Positions 11,361 through 22,950 are shown, numbered from the stretch's first letter. The stretch: 48,010 bases of DNA from Priapulus caudatus (GCF_000485595.1 NW_014577399.1:30808-78817), one strand, 5' to 3'. Notes: a model not told the origin generated them from the sequence alone. Translations and numbers: made by a program.

Positions 11361-11799
11361 GGCATATATCCTGGGTTATTCGTGTGTTCGTGAAGCACAA
11401 ATACTGGCATACTGGCATACATACTAAAGGCGCGTTTGTTTGGAACAAATCCGTCTGATCAGGATCACTTGATGTGAGGACATGTGTACTGTAGTGTAGA
11501 TGTGTTACTGAACTAGCACTAAATTTCAACGTTTTTCTTAAGAATTAAATATAACTTATGCATGGGACATAGGCAAATCATACAACGTAACAATTAGCAG
11601 CTTGATAAATATGTTGAATATATGCGACTGTGTAGTGTGTGCATGCGTGCATGTCATGAACGTGAGTATATACGAGTATACTAGTATAAGTATAAGTTCA
11701 CATTATAATATACATAATAACATCAGTCTTACTCTTACTCTTAGTGAGTTTGCCATGCCATGTAGGCACTGTAGTCTAGACTACACTACACTACAGTAC

Positions 11800-12845
11800 A
11801 CAATGTCAGAGTTCATTAATAACCTCATAACCTCAAAAGTCCTGGGAACTATAACGAAGATGGAGAGAGAAGTAGATCAAGTCGGTAGATCCACACTGCG
11901 GATCGCAGCAGAAAAGGTTGTAAATTTGCTATTTACTAAGGATGAAGGCAGTGAATTCCAATACGGAATCACAGAAACAAAGAAGGTAAACTTAAAAGGA
12001 TCCTTAGAAGTTTGTACATGCCGAAAACAGTGATCACGCTCAGATGAGCGAGTGCAGCGAACAGGCTTCATTAAGCAAGAGGGAATGCCAATTTTCATCT
12101 CACCGTGATAAATTTTATAGAAAGTTAGGAGTTTTGAATGAAGAAAGCGAACACGAAGAGGAGGCCATTCAAGGCGAGCCAAAACAACATCAGCACTAGA
12201 TCATCATAGTTTCTGGAAACCCATCTCGCAGCTTTATGCTGAATGGTGTCCAATTTAGAGCAGTTCTGAAGTCTATAGGGGCACCAGCCTGGCGAGGCAT
12301 ATTCTAATATGGACAGAACCATAGTTTTAAAAGCTAGGGACCGAGTTTTAGAGTCAGCAAACTAAGATTACGCCGTAACATGCCAAAAGAGCGGGACGCT
12401 TTCTTACAAATATAGTCAATGTGGCCATTCCAGTGAAGATCGTTACTAATAATAACACCCAAATACTTGTAAGTAGGGGTAAGAGATCGATATTTATGAT
12501 ACAGCAAGTAAGTAAAAGTCAAGGGTAATTTGGAGCGAGTAATGCGAAGAATTTTACATTTTTCTGCATTGAATGACATACCCCATGATGTTGCCCACTT
12601 CTCAGTACGAGTAAGGACCCTCTGGAGGGCTAACTGGTCACTCTTATTGTAGATGGTGCGGTACAGTACAGCGTCGTCAGCAAAGAGACGAATAGAAGTA
12701 GAAGGGTCAGTTTCGGCCAACAAATCATTTATAAAGGATAAGAACAGCAATGGACAAAGCACAGAACCTTGGGGTATACCCGATGTGACAGCGGCCACAT
12801 CCGACATGCTGCCGTTTACACAGACAATTTGAGATCTATCCTTCA
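11800..12845 (-). pseudogene. 5'-truncated non-LTR retrotransposon reverse transcriptase
   Basis: The longest open part (12334-12845) holds KDRSQIVCVNG, then GIPQGSVLCPLLFLSFIND, the catalytic LFADDAVLY, EKWATSWGMSFNAEKCKIL and YLGVIISNDLHWNGHI in the expected order. After a one-base frameshift near 12335 it continues as KTMVLSILEYASPGWCPY. After another near 12170 it continues into the C-terminal RT part ending near 11877, with a short 3' UTR. The order of motifs fits the CR1/Jockey group. The 5' end stops abruptly at repeat copy C2. No endonuclease domain is present, so it is inactive. Confidence 0.9.
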
Positions 12846-12980
12846 ACAAGAGCCACAGAGTGTCTGGGCTCATCTGAGGTCTGTTGCTACAGTTATAAAC
12901 GTAACATTGAAGTCGTGCGTAGTGACACCTTTGTTAGGCGCAGATATGCAGATACGCAGTTGCATACACATAATTTCAGC
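12844..12980. repeat. interspersed repeat family C, copy C2
   Basis: Matches copy C1 (7247-7380) from CAACAAGAGCC to 'atttcagcaa' with few changes. Its start abuts the truncated reverse transcriptase exactly. This suggests that the retrotransposon copy ended in it, or that the repeat inserted into the retrotransposon. Confidence 0.75.
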
Positions 12981-13227
12981 AACCTTCTGCATTCTGCATA
13001 CCTCCCAAATCCCATTGGTTGATACAAATTGCGTGCCTGAAACTCCTGTTTTATGGGGCATTGTGACCCTAACCCTAACCCTATTTAAAAAATAATAATT
13101 TAATTGTTGTAAAAATTATTTGTTGTTATGAAATTGTTGTAAATAAATCATGTAAATATTTCCCCTTAATTAGAAAGAAATAGTTAAATGGATAAAGATA
13201 GAAATATACAGAAAACAGGTAAATAAT

Positions 13228-13303
13228 AAAAAATCTGATGGGATTCGATCCAAAGACCTTTGAGCCGTAATCCTGTGCTGTAGCCGTTAGGCTATCGAGG
13301 AAT
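13228..13303 (-). repeat. tRNA-derived SINE fragment
   Basis: On the minus strand the order is a box-A-like TAGCCTAACGG (13283-13293), a box B GGATCGAATCC (13241-13251), then a T run at 13229-13234 that could stop pol III. The acceptor arms do not pair properly, so this is a tRNA-derived SINE or tRNA pseudogene, not a working tRNA gene. Confidence 0.6.
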
Positions 13304-13349
13304 ATTTGGTTTCCAGATTATGAATGTGCCATGACTGTGACATCATTGA

Positions 13350-13460
13350 GGCAGTTCAGGAATCCATGTTTAACCCTCCTCTTGAGGGTCAAAACGGTTA
13401 TCAGCAGCCACTGTACTCCTTGCACGTCAGTGGAAAGCACATTCATGCTCCTTTCAATAG
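13350..13460. repeat. family R repeat, short copy R2
   Basis: Matches the first about 110 bases of copy R1 ('ccatgtttaaccctcctctt', 'gcacgtcagtggaaag', 'ctcctttcaata') and then ends, so it is a truncated copy. Confidence 0.7.
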
Positions 13461-13499
13461 TGAAGATACGTCAATGCACTAAAAAAATTCAGAGAATCC

Positions 13500-13985
13500 A
13501 TTTTAACGGGTAGTGTATAGCGAAACCAAAGTGACAAGTTTGAAAATTTAAAAGTCATGAGTGACCCTATCAAGGCATTACTAAAATCGTAGGAAAACTG
13601 CATCAACCTGCTGAGAATTTGTTCAAGACTTAATGTGCCAGTCATGAAAACGTGAGCTTAACTGCTAGGTAAGGTACGGAAAAACCCATGTGATGATGGG
13701 ACAGAGATATATGCCTATCGAAATGGTTTCATAAACAAGAGAGTAGGTATAAGCTCAAAAGTCAATTAATTTAGCAACGAGAAGACAAGATATTTGGCTC
13801 TCCCATTCAGGACCGGGAGGCCCCTTTATAACTTGAGTTTTGAGCACTTACCCAAATCAGGACAGGCTAGATATATAATGACTGGACAATTGGGATGTAA
13901 GGGGCCACATGCTTATGCATGACATTGCAGGGGCGACGACAAGCATGAGACGACCAACAAATAAGAGACGAGTATATTCTTACGA
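13500..13985 (-). pseudogene. decayed non-LTR reverse transcriptase (in block A1)
   Basis: Read on the minus strand through several frame changes, 13985-13625 matches the same RT finger region as 20838-21190. 13625-13520 continues into a degenerate 'VDAVFL.FS.AL' box, normally DFSKAFD. Many indels break every frame. It shows that the left edge of block A1 runs on into natural retrotransposon sequence, whereas block A2 is cut at this point. Confidence 0.6.
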
Positions 13986-16770
13986 ATGTCTAATAAAATA
14001 ACTGTACTATGATGTATGTATATCCTATACTCATACTCTACTAAATGATCTGTGGTAGAAATGTCAAAAGGGTATAAAAACACCCGGTGACTAAAAAAAA
14101 CCGAGATCTTGAGGCAAAAGTAGCGGGCGAGGTTACAGTAACGAAACAGCTACGCAAACACTAACACAAGTACAGTTGGCGGCGTGCGACGCCTGGCAAA
14201 CTGGGCCACCGTTGGTTTAATTCGTTAGTGAAATCTACGATGATTAACTTAAATCTTAGATGATTGGTTAGAGGAATCAACGAGTGATCAGTGAAGAAAT
14301 ACCAGCGGAGGGAAGGCTGTTGAAAAAATACAAAGGCAATATTGCAGAATGATATTATTGACCTGCAATACTTATATTATTGCTTCAACAACAACTATTA
14401 CGAAAACAGAGCGCACAAAACAAGGTTTCCTTGGCCCCAAATCCAAGCAGGCACGTCACATATATACCCGCCGCATAAATTGGGTATATATACGCGCGGG
14501 TAATACCGTAATATATAATAGTTAACGCCGGTATATATTATACCTCACATATATAAGAAACCCGCATAGTATACCGTTACCACTAATTAATATAACATGG
14601 GCGGCGTAGCTACGTGCACAGGGGGGGGGGGCCTGGGGGGCACAGTGCCGCCCCACAAACATTTTCTGTACCCCCCCAGGTGCCCCTCCACTAAAAATTC
14701 ATGCTTGATAAAAAAAATTTGAATTAAAAACAATGCCGTTAGCCACGAACAGTATATCATAACACATGAGAGAGAAGGGTTCAACCACCAATTCATCAAT
14801 AAAATTATATCTATTGTGCCCCTCACGAAATGTATTGCACTGGCACACCCCACGGTCCAGATAGCAACTTGATAAAAAAACACAAATATAATACTATTTA
14901 ATCCTATAAGATGATTATGATATATTAACATGATATCGGAATCTGTATATGAGGAATTTATATATAAATTAACATTGTAATTGCGATATTGTAAATATAT
15001 AGGAGGACCGCTAGCTTAATTTACGCACCAGCCCGCGGGGCGCAGTACAGGACGCACGATCCGCATACCGATATACGACGCACGCAGGCAGACCGCATAC
15101 AGACGCAACCGGGCTACACGTGGAGTTCTTTCCGCTTAATGAGATCAAAACTAATTAAGTCAAGACTAGGTACGCGCGATTTATTAAATAATTCGGAGAG
15201 GGTTTGTTTTCACATTCTGTGCAACCTGCGGCGTCAGTCGGAATACTTCGTCACCTCTGAGTGTGGCTATTAGTACTAGATGAGTGCCACACGTATAGTG
15301 TGACTTTGGTGAGAGACGGATACGAGGTCAGCGTTCTATAGCCACGTTGCGTTTTTTTTTTTTTAGCATATATCGTCAATGGGTAATGACTCATAATAAC
15401 GATCAATAATGGTCTTATGTCCCGCCAGGGTCCTTCGCCGGAACGATACCCTGGGTACGGTCCGGTAGGCACCGAAAGCGTACCCTGGTAACTGATCTGA
15501 TTATGGTTATAAACGTTAGGAGTTAGGATTTACGGTTAGGGTTAGGGAGATAGGCGTAGGCGGACATACCCTAGAAACTCGTTAGTGCGCAGTAGGGCCG
15601 AGTACGGTCCGGCATATTAGATAGTACCAAGCGTATTAAGAAGGTCTTCCTTAATACGCCTGTGAGTTAGAGTACAATGGAACCCTTCCCGGTATACCGG
15701 ACCGTAACCGCAGAGTACGTTCCGGGCGCAGTACCCCATGTGGTAGGGACATAGTAAGACCTCTGCAGACTCTCAGCCATAATAACCGGTACTGCTTTCT
15801 GGAAGACGCTCGGCGTTGTCACAGGCGTAAAGCGCTCCTAGGCGCGCACACTAGCCCAAGAAACGGTATTGCTAGGGTTAGAATAGCCTATTGTATAGAC
15901 AATAACGTAGCACACACCTGGTCCGGGCTAGGCGCACACGTGAGCATTATTCTTACGCAACGTAGAAATGACGCATGAGGCATTTGTGAGCATATACACG
16001 TGTTCGCAGGGCAGATTGTCCGAGTTGAGTAGTTTGACGCATCGCTCATTTTACTCGCCGTGGTGTCGGGCGGATTCTTCGTTGAGTAATTTGACTCGGT
16101 GAAGTTTCTATATTCAGGCCGGTACGGATAGATTATCGGTACCGCATATATTTGGCTAATTATATTGACTAATCGCGGGCGTCAATGAAAACTCAATTAT
16201 TGACGAAGAGAAGGTAGTCAGCGCTAAGAGCAGGGTCTATAGGTATCCTAGATAAATATTGTATGAAATTAATTTCATCTGTAATTACACCTTCCATGCG
16301 CGCGATATCTTTGCTATATGACTAATCGTAGGTCTGCGGGCGTCACAGTCAAACTCACAATATTCAAACCAGAGTATAGTGAATTCAAGCCGGTCACGCG
16401 GTGGAGAATCATTTCTGCAATAGATAAGCGCCTCTAGATACCCATCATAGACACATGTCTTGAGCATATACTCTCTGTGAATATTTGAGGTTTATTTGAC
16501 GCGCGATTAGTCAATTAGTAATTGAGCCAAATATCTCTGCGTAACCGTAATCTCGCCGTACCGGCCTGCAATATAGAGCTACATTTGACTCCATGCCCGC
16601 GCACTGACTGCGCATTACTGCGACGTCGCCGGTGGCCGTCATTTTACTTGAGTAAAATAACTCACGTGTGCGCCGGGCTTAATAAAGCAAATATAGCGTA
16701 ATCATGCATGCGTGAGGTACACATGCGGCAAGTGCACATGCACTTACGTTTCTAACGCCCGATTGCACAT
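13625..16770. repeat. block A, copy A1 (indel-rich)
   Basis: Collinear with 20832-23732: RT fragment, AT-rich 'tatatacccgg' satellite, element with 'ggcgtagctacg' end, T-run 'agcatatatcg' motif (15350 against 22525), foldback with 'ggtataccgg', and MITE with 'actcacgtgtgcgc' ends. The two copies differ by scattered one- to few-base insertions across their whole length. A1 carries most of the extra bases. That error style is typical of raw long-read sequence, so small ORFs here should not be trusted. Confidence 0.8.
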
Positions 16771-18624
16771 ATATATCTGCTAGTTTTACTTACTTTGACC
16801 TGATAGGCGACGGAGATAGCCTTTTAGACGTATAGCAAGAGTATGAGGGTTCATGCATGTTTTGTTGTAGTTTTTGATTTAGATATCTGTTAGTTAGTTC
16901 CAAATCGTTTTGCGGTTCCAAAACAGTGTATTTTCAGTTTCCGTTTTACTTTGTGTGTTGTTTGAGAATTTATTAGCTGCGCATGTTTACCATGCACAAA
17001 GTTTTCCATCCCTTCTCTTCAAAGCCGTGCCCACATACAGCCAGTTTGATGGGGGTCTCGAAATGCACTGGCGTTATTTTACTAGGTGAGGGTTGCCATG
17101 ACACATTATTCAGGTTTATTTGAAAATATGTCGATTTTCTAAATTTCTAGCCAAAGTATTTTTTCCATAAGAGTTGTCTTTTGCTAACTCAGTGACTGAC
17201 TCCCCAGATGCGATCTTTTTGCAAACAAGATAATTATATATTTTAGAGTCTACTTATTGAAGTCTTAATGAAGTCTTATTCATTGTTTTTGTATTTTTCA
17301 GTGATTTTACACTACTAACTGCAATGTCTGAAATGAATCAAGTTGGAAATTTGACTATATTGGTTGAGTGTTGTCTGTCTGACATCTAGAGGATGAGTCA
17401 GAACAAGGGTTGTAAGCAATACGTTATCCACTATATATTTCATGAGTTTGTGCAGTCGTAAGCGTGCATCAAGACTGTGTGTTGTAGAGGAGTATTTGAA
17501 TTGGCTTCATATTGTGGGCCCAAAAATTCTCAACCACCACAAACAGATTGTGGACCGAAAATTGTTTAACCACCACAAACAGATTGTGGACACAAACATT
17601 TCTTAGCCACCACAAACAGATTGTGGACAAAAATCTTAGCAACCACAGATTGTTTGTGTAGATTTAGACAGCTAGTTCTAAAAATGATTTTCATAAAATC
17701 AAATTGGTACCATTTGGCCTCGTTGTACCCACATAGGACTGGAAGCGACTAAAAACAAAATTTGTTTTTATATACTCTTAATAAGATCAATATAAGACAT
17801 AATCATTCATTATAAGTATTATTTATAGGATGTCAAGTTTATTTTATGATTTAATTTACATACATAAATATATGTACATGGCATAAATCAAGATACATGG
17901 GCACTTTACTGCCTTTTGTATGACATACAGAAAATAACTTCTTTTTTTTTGAATACACAAATTAACAATCTTACATTGACCCATGCCTTAAGGAAAGGGG
18001 CACTTGTATTGCCTCTGGTCCCTTGCAAGCAAGCCTACAGAACAAACTACTGTAAACACAACACCCCTTATGAGTGCTTAAAGTTGGGCTTTAATATACA
18101 GTAGTAACCCTATGTATAAAAATGGTAGGAAAACTTTGGCTCAATGCATATATAAAAACCATGCAGATCAGATCTATATCAAGTACATTCCACAATGTAA
18201 TATTTCTCAGAATGGCTTTTAGCGCAGCATATTTCTGTGATAATTTTTAAACGGTTTTTTAAAAGTTAATAAAAATGTCGATGACAATTTAAAATTTAAA
18301 ACAAGACTGATTTTCATGTCATTTCTGAACAATCAACTTGGAATGGAACTGTATTGGAGAATCAGAAGAGATGTGCTGTTGATTTTGAAATGCACATTGG
18401 TCATTCCTGGCTACATACAAGTCGTTGGTATCAGGAACAATTACAGAACCAGTGTGATAAATGTCCCTTATTATCTCACCTGTCATTATATACTATTTAA
18501 CGACGAATTTGGGACTTTTCAACGAACGCAACAACCGACCGACCAGTATAATAAGAGGAACCGAAATTTGTACACCACAAACTTCACAGTCCTTGTCAAA
18601 TGACTACAACCCGTGTTTTAGACA
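16771..18624. other. left part of segment X, with a short tandem repeat and no gene seen
   Basis: Between block A1 and the 277-residue ORF. Apart from the tandem repeat at 17510-17670 I see no exon or mobile element. The part near 17840 contains TTTATT, which reads AATAAA on the minus strand and could be the poly(A) signal of the ORF at 18625-19458, leaving a 3' UTR of about 780 bases. Confidence 0.4.
17510..17670. repeat. ~45-bp tandem repeat with ACCACA/TGTGG inverted words
   Basis: About three and a half copies of a unit containing 'ccaccacaaacagattgtgg' followed by an A-rich spacer of variable length. Each unit is an imperfect inverted repeat (CCACAA..TTGTGG) and contains ACCACA, the RUNX core. 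No function is shown. Confidence 0.75.
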
Positions 18625-19458
18625 TCAAAATATGTACTGCGGCCGAGTACGACACAGTTCGTCCTCGGAAGTGCGCTTGTATCTAACCTCCATTGGTCCG
18701 ATACACACAAAACACTCGCTACCCATAAATCTGTGTGACAGGTTTTTCCTGATGTAAGCATCGGCGCTGTGGCCCACGATATGCTTCACTGTCGTGAAAT
18801 GGAAGACGTCAGAGTCCATGCTACAGGGGCTGGTGAAGTGCGTCCTCACTACACCAGTAACCATTGCCTTTGACCTCTCGTCAAGGTCGATGACCTCTAT
18901 GTCGAAACTGTCGCCGTCGTTTTCATCACTAACAAAGCCACTGTCTTCCTCCCTAATCAGAGAGGCGATCTTGTCCTTTTCTTCTACAGCCATGCTGTTG
19001 TCCTCCGTAGAGTGAGAAATATGATTAGTCCTATGGGTCTCCATGCAGACTCCCTGTACGCCAAACATGTCATTTTTATCCGTAACCAAGTTTCCCTCAA
19101 ACGACGAGCCGTCCTTTATGAAGCACAAGCAGGCACTTCCCTTCAGAGTGACCCACCATTCGGAAGGACACGTATTGTATCTTCTCCTGCGTCCCGGCAC
19201 TACCGTTAAGCTGTTGGCGACGCCGCCGTGCATTCGAAGGCTGTCGGAAGGAAGAGAAGAGCTCAGCATTGTTGTGTTGCCTTTATTGGTTGAACCATCG
19301 GTGAATCGAACGGCTCCTGGCACATCGATATCGACTTGCGCTGTTGGCCGTGCGGCCATTTCACTTGCGAGTGCATTTACTCTAGTACCGTGCGGCCAGT
19401 GAACTCTGAAACGAATGGGAATGCTTGGTATATTATTTGACCGACTCACAATATGCAC
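18625..19458 (-). CDS. unrecognised intron-free protein, 277 residues
   Basis: A single uninterrupted frame from ATG at 19458 to TGA at 18625; I do not recognise the family. The first 90 residues are mixed and low in hydrophobic runs. There is a basic patch (GRRRRYN, near 89-95) followed by SEWWVTLKGSACLCFIKDG (about 99-117), which looks folded. A strongly acidic, Ser/Asp/Glu-rich stretch follows at about 165-195 (REEDSGFVSDENDGDSFDIE). The C-terminal 80 residues are compact and contain four Cys (including ECFVCIGP). There is no signal peptide or membrane segment, which suggests a cytosolic or nuclear protein. Length, absence of stops and non-repetitive composition favour a real gene. It lies in clean sequence between two indel-rich blocks, with promoter-like sequence upstream. 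It could also be the last exon of a spliced gene. Confidence 0.55.
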   Translation of the reverse strand: MHIVSRSNNIPSIPIRFRVHWPHGTRVNALASEMAARPTAQVDIDVPGAVRFTDGSTNKGNTTMLSSSLPSDSLRMHGGVANSLTVVPGRRRRYNTCPSEWWVTLKGSACLCFIKDGSSFEGNLVTDKNDMFGVQGVCMETHRTNHISHSTEDNSMAVEEKDKIASLIREEDSGFVSDENDGDSFDIEVIDLDERSKAMVTGVVRTHFTSPCSMDSDVFHFTTVKHIVGHSADAYIRKNLSHRFMGSECFVCIGPMEVRYKRTSEDELCRTRPQYIF

Positions 19459-19633
19459 GTGTGATTGCAGATTAAATGTGCACGCTGTATTATCTGATGT
19501 AAAACGTCAATTCACAAGGGAATGTCTTTCCTGGAGAAGGAACAGAGAGAAGCAAAACAGTTCTATTTTTGACAACTATAAACGAGAAAGCGCGAGTACA
19601 TTTTTACTCTCTCTTACCAAAGAGAATATATAA

Positions 19634-20815
19634 TAGGGCGTGTAGACGTACTCTGTTAATTGGACTATATATATTTGCACTTGTCTTCGGCGGGTACACG
19701 TGTACAGTACTTGCAATGATAAACACGTACATCGAATTCAATACTGTGACAGGCAGTAAAATGTGGCTGTAGTCACAAACGAGTGAACAAGCGAGTATAT
19801 AAACATATAGCCTTCGCTATATAGATATAGCCTTCGCTATATAGCCTTCGCCATAATAGATTAGGTCCTGGGTCGACTGAGGAGTAGTATGGAGGCGCGG
19901 TTATTTTTTTAGCTTTTCATTGGCTAAACGAAACGGGCGCGGGTGCGACCTACATTCACACCCCCTCCTCCCAGAGCGTGCAGTTCGCAGACAGATTAGT
20001 ACAGTCAGAGGTTGCAGTTAGACGAAGTTACAAAAAGAGAGACAGAGTAAACAAGTTAGTGTTCCTGTCTATCAATCGTGACCAATCTATAACATAATGG
20101 TACTATTAGTATTAGACAGAATTCATTCCATCACGGTCACCAGTATAGAAGTATAGAAGTAGAACTAGAAGTCACCATGATCATCACGGCGACCATTCGT
20201 CACAAGAAATCGCACACAAAGATCCTTACATACGAAACAATCAACAGTGTTCTATTCTTGACTACAGTGTTACCGGGGACACCACCCAACCCATCCAATG
20301 CGACACGATTGCCATGACGGTGGGCTGATGTGTTACAAATCGAAAGACCGAAATATCGCGACGTGTATTGATATTAACTCCTGATATTATGTGGGTACGG
20401 TACCGTATACGGTAAGTCGGTATAGTCCCACAGCGTGATCGCGATACACATCGTGCATGCATGCGTACACCCGTAACCCTATAACACTCTTAGTCGCATC
20501 CCCTAACCTCTTAGGGATAGTCTACTTAAAACCTACCACTCACTGGAGGTGGAAGCTGCGCAGAATACGTCTCTCAACTCACAACAGTGCAGAACATCCT
20601 TTCAATGCCGGAATTTTTCGGAGCCACAAAATGCGAATAATCTAGTAAGCTGCGTCCTCGCGCGCCGTCTGCGCGTGCCCGCGTCAACAATGCAGATATA
20701 TGCATGGTGCGGTGACCTCTGCGTGCACCGGTCATGATGATTCCAGCGATACGTATGCGATTTACGATGCGAGGGTGACGTGCGGCTGGCAACCCTCCAG
20801 TTCACTCACACCAGA
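19634..20815. repeat. block B, copy B1
   Basis: Collinear with 26730-27885 from AGGGCGTGTA to 'ccagttcactcaca'. Shared landmarks are 'gcacttgtctt', 'cgcgggtgcgacctacattc', 'tgtctatcaatcg', 'gacagaattcattccacac-like' and 'cctctgcgtg'. The copies differ by frequent single-base indels. No protein-coding frame is conserved between the two copies, so this is not a coding duplication. Confidence 0.8.
19790..19930 (-). promoter_or_regulatory. candidate promoter for the 277-residue ORF
   Basis: Read on the minus strand there is a GCCAAT box (19919-19924) beside GC-rich sequence, then about 95 bases on a run of TATATAG words (19802-19845) made of three tandem copies of a 'tatagccttcgc' unit, then about 340 bases to the ATG at 19458. 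The arrangement is typical of a CCAAT/TATA promoter. The corresponding place in block B2 (near 26890) has only one copy of the TATA unit. Confidence 0.35.
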
Positions 20816-20837
20816 GCATATAAATCAACGAAAGACT

Positions 20838-21190
20838 TAATGTCCAGTCATGAAAAACGTTGATTAACTGGGTAACGGTAGAAAACCCATGTTGATGATG
20901 GGACAGGATATCATGCCTATCGAAATGGTTCATAACAGAGGAGTAGGTATATGCTCAAATGCCTTAGAGCAAAGAGAAGTCAAAGATGTTGGGCGATAAT
21001 TTGACGCAAGGGAAGATCCACCACCTTTATAAACTGGGGTTATAAGAGCCATTTTGCCAATCAAAAGGAAGAGAACCTAGATCGTATAACTAAGTCCTGA
21101 CAAAACAAATTGTGTAGAGAAGGCCCAAGCTCATGCGCAAAATGATGCAAAATAAAACCAGGCACCTTATCGCCATATCGGGACCAGCAC
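20838..21190 (-). pseudogene. non-LTR reverse transcriptase fragment (in block A2)
   Basis: On the minus strand the frames read successively 'LAKMALITPVYKGGGSSLAS', then NYRPTSLTSLCSKAFEH, then 'HDILSHHQHGF', then 'QLINVFHDW'. This is the RT fingers region before the catalytic boxes (compare VPIYKKG..NYRPISLTS..QHGFR). It is broken by frameshifts and cut at its 3' side by block B1. Confidence 0.75.
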
Positions 21191-21666
21191 TGCAGCAGCC
21201 TTATGTGGGGATATAATATATTCTTACATTCTATAAATACTGTAACTATATGTAATACTAGTATTACTACTACTACTACTTACTAAATGATCTGTGTAGA
21301 TAATGTTCAAAGGGTATAAAAACACCGTGACCTAAAAAAAACCGAGATCTTGGAGCAAAGTAGCGCAGTTACAAACAAACTTACGCATACACTACACAAG
21401 TACCAGTTGGCGGCGACGCTGCAAACTGCGCCACCTGCTGGTTTAATTCGTTAGTAAATCTACGAATGATTACTTAGATGATTGGTTAGAGATCAACGAG
21501 TGATCAGTGAAGAATACCAGCGAGGGAAGCTGTTGGAAAAAAACAAGGCAATATTGCAAATGATATTATTACGCTGACAATACTTATATTATTGCTCAAC
21601 AACAACTATTACGTAAAACAAGGCGCACAAACAAGGTTGTCCTTGGCCCAAATCCAAGCAGCACTC

Positions 21667-21785
21667 ACATATATATACCCGGCATATTGGGTATATATAC
21701 CCGGGTATATATATATATACCCGGTATATATATACCTCACATATATATACCCGGCACATATATATACCCGGCATATATACCCGTT
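21667..21785. repeat. AT-rich palindromic satellite
   Basis: About six copies of a short unit close to 'acatatatatacccgg', some in inverted orientation, so the stretch can fold on itself. The A1 counterpart is 14455-14580 with extra bases. Confidence 0.75.
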
Positions 21786-21800
21786 CACATTGTATATAAG

Positions 21801-22073
21801 CATGGGGCGTAGCTACGGGGGGGGGCCTGGGGGCGACGTACGTGCCCGCCACAAAATTTTCTGTACCCCCCCAGCCGTTGCCCCTCCACTAAAAATTATG
21901 CTTGATAAATAAAAAATTGAATTAAAACAATGCCGTTAGAACAGGTATAATACAAAGTGAAAGAAGGTGTTCGAACGCACATCATTCAATAAAATTATAT
22001 ATGTGCCCCCACGAAAATGGTATGGGCCCCCAGTGCCCCCCCCCCCGCTGAAAAAATCCTAGCTACGCCACTG
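21801..22073. mobile_element. 273-bp element with GGCGTAGCTA ends and G/C runs
   Basis: The left end CATGGGGCGTAGCTA pairs with the right end TAGCTACGCCACTG, each followed inward by a run of G (or C). No ORF is present. This is a non-autonomous element. A related single end may sit at 29229-29275 (CAATGGCATATCCAGG then a G run). Confidence 0.65.
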
Positions 22074-22587
22074 AGTATTCATACAGATAATTAATATACC
22101 ATAGAAATCAGTATCTCTATATAATATTATGATTATAACATATATCGAATTGTATATGAGAATTATATATAATTAACATTGTAATTTGTATTGTATATAT
22201 AGGAGACCTAGCTTGTACGAACAGTAACTATACAGCCCGCGGGGCAGTACAGACCCACAGACGCATACCGATACACGACGCAGACCCATACAGACGCACC
22301 GGGCTACCCTGGAGTTTTTTTGCTTTTAAGGAGATCAAACCTATTAATCAAACTAGGTCGCGCATTTATTAAATATTTCGGACAGGGTTTCTTTTACAGT
22401 GCACCTGCAGCTCAGTCGGAATATTCGTCCTCGTGGGGTAGCTATATAGTCTAGGATGAGTGCACACGTACGTGTGACTTTGGTGAGAGACGGATCGAGG
22501 TCAGCGCTATAGCACGTTTGGCGTTTTTTTTTTAGCATATATCGTAATGGATAATGACTCATAATAACGATCATATGGTCTATGTCC

Positions 22588-22885
22588 CCCAGGGTCCCTG
22601 CTCGGAACGTACCCTGGTAGCGTCGGTATACCGGAACGTACCTGGTAAACTATCTGATATGGTTTATAGGGTTAGGGTTAGGTTTAGGGTTAGGGTTAGG
22701 GGATAGGCGTAGGCGACTCCCTAGACTCGTTAGTGAGTATGCGAGCTACGGTCCGGCATATTAGATAGTACCAAAGAGCGTATTAAGAAGGTCTTCTAAT
22801 ACGCTCTTTGATAGTACCATGGAACCTTCCGGTATACCGGACCGTACCGCAGATACGTTCCGGCAGTACCCTGGGACATAGTAAG
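22588..22885. mobile_element. ~300-bp foldback with nested inverted repeats and telomere-like core
   Basis: The outer arms carry 'cccagggtcc..ggaacgtaccctgg' and its inverted match 'acgttccgg..taccctggg', with inner arms around 'ggtataccgg'. A separate hairpin pairs 'ccaaagagcgtattaagaag' with its complement a few bases later (22771-22810). 22669-22702 is an interstitial TTAGGG-type run (about five units). The A1 copy is at 15415-15750. Confidence 0.65.
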
Positions 22886-22950
22886 ACCTCTCAGACTCTC
22901 AGCCATAATAACCGTACGTGCTTCTGGAGACCTCGCGTTGTCACAGCGTA

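Noticed and set aside
11078-11458. Plus-strand frame of 126 residues
   Set aside because: It spans the 72-bp tandem repeat and TG-rich tract; the Ala/Ser/Gln repeats come from the DNA repeat.
13236-13303. Functional tRNA gene
   Set aside because: Boxes A and B are present but the acceptor stem does not pair; treated as a SINE.
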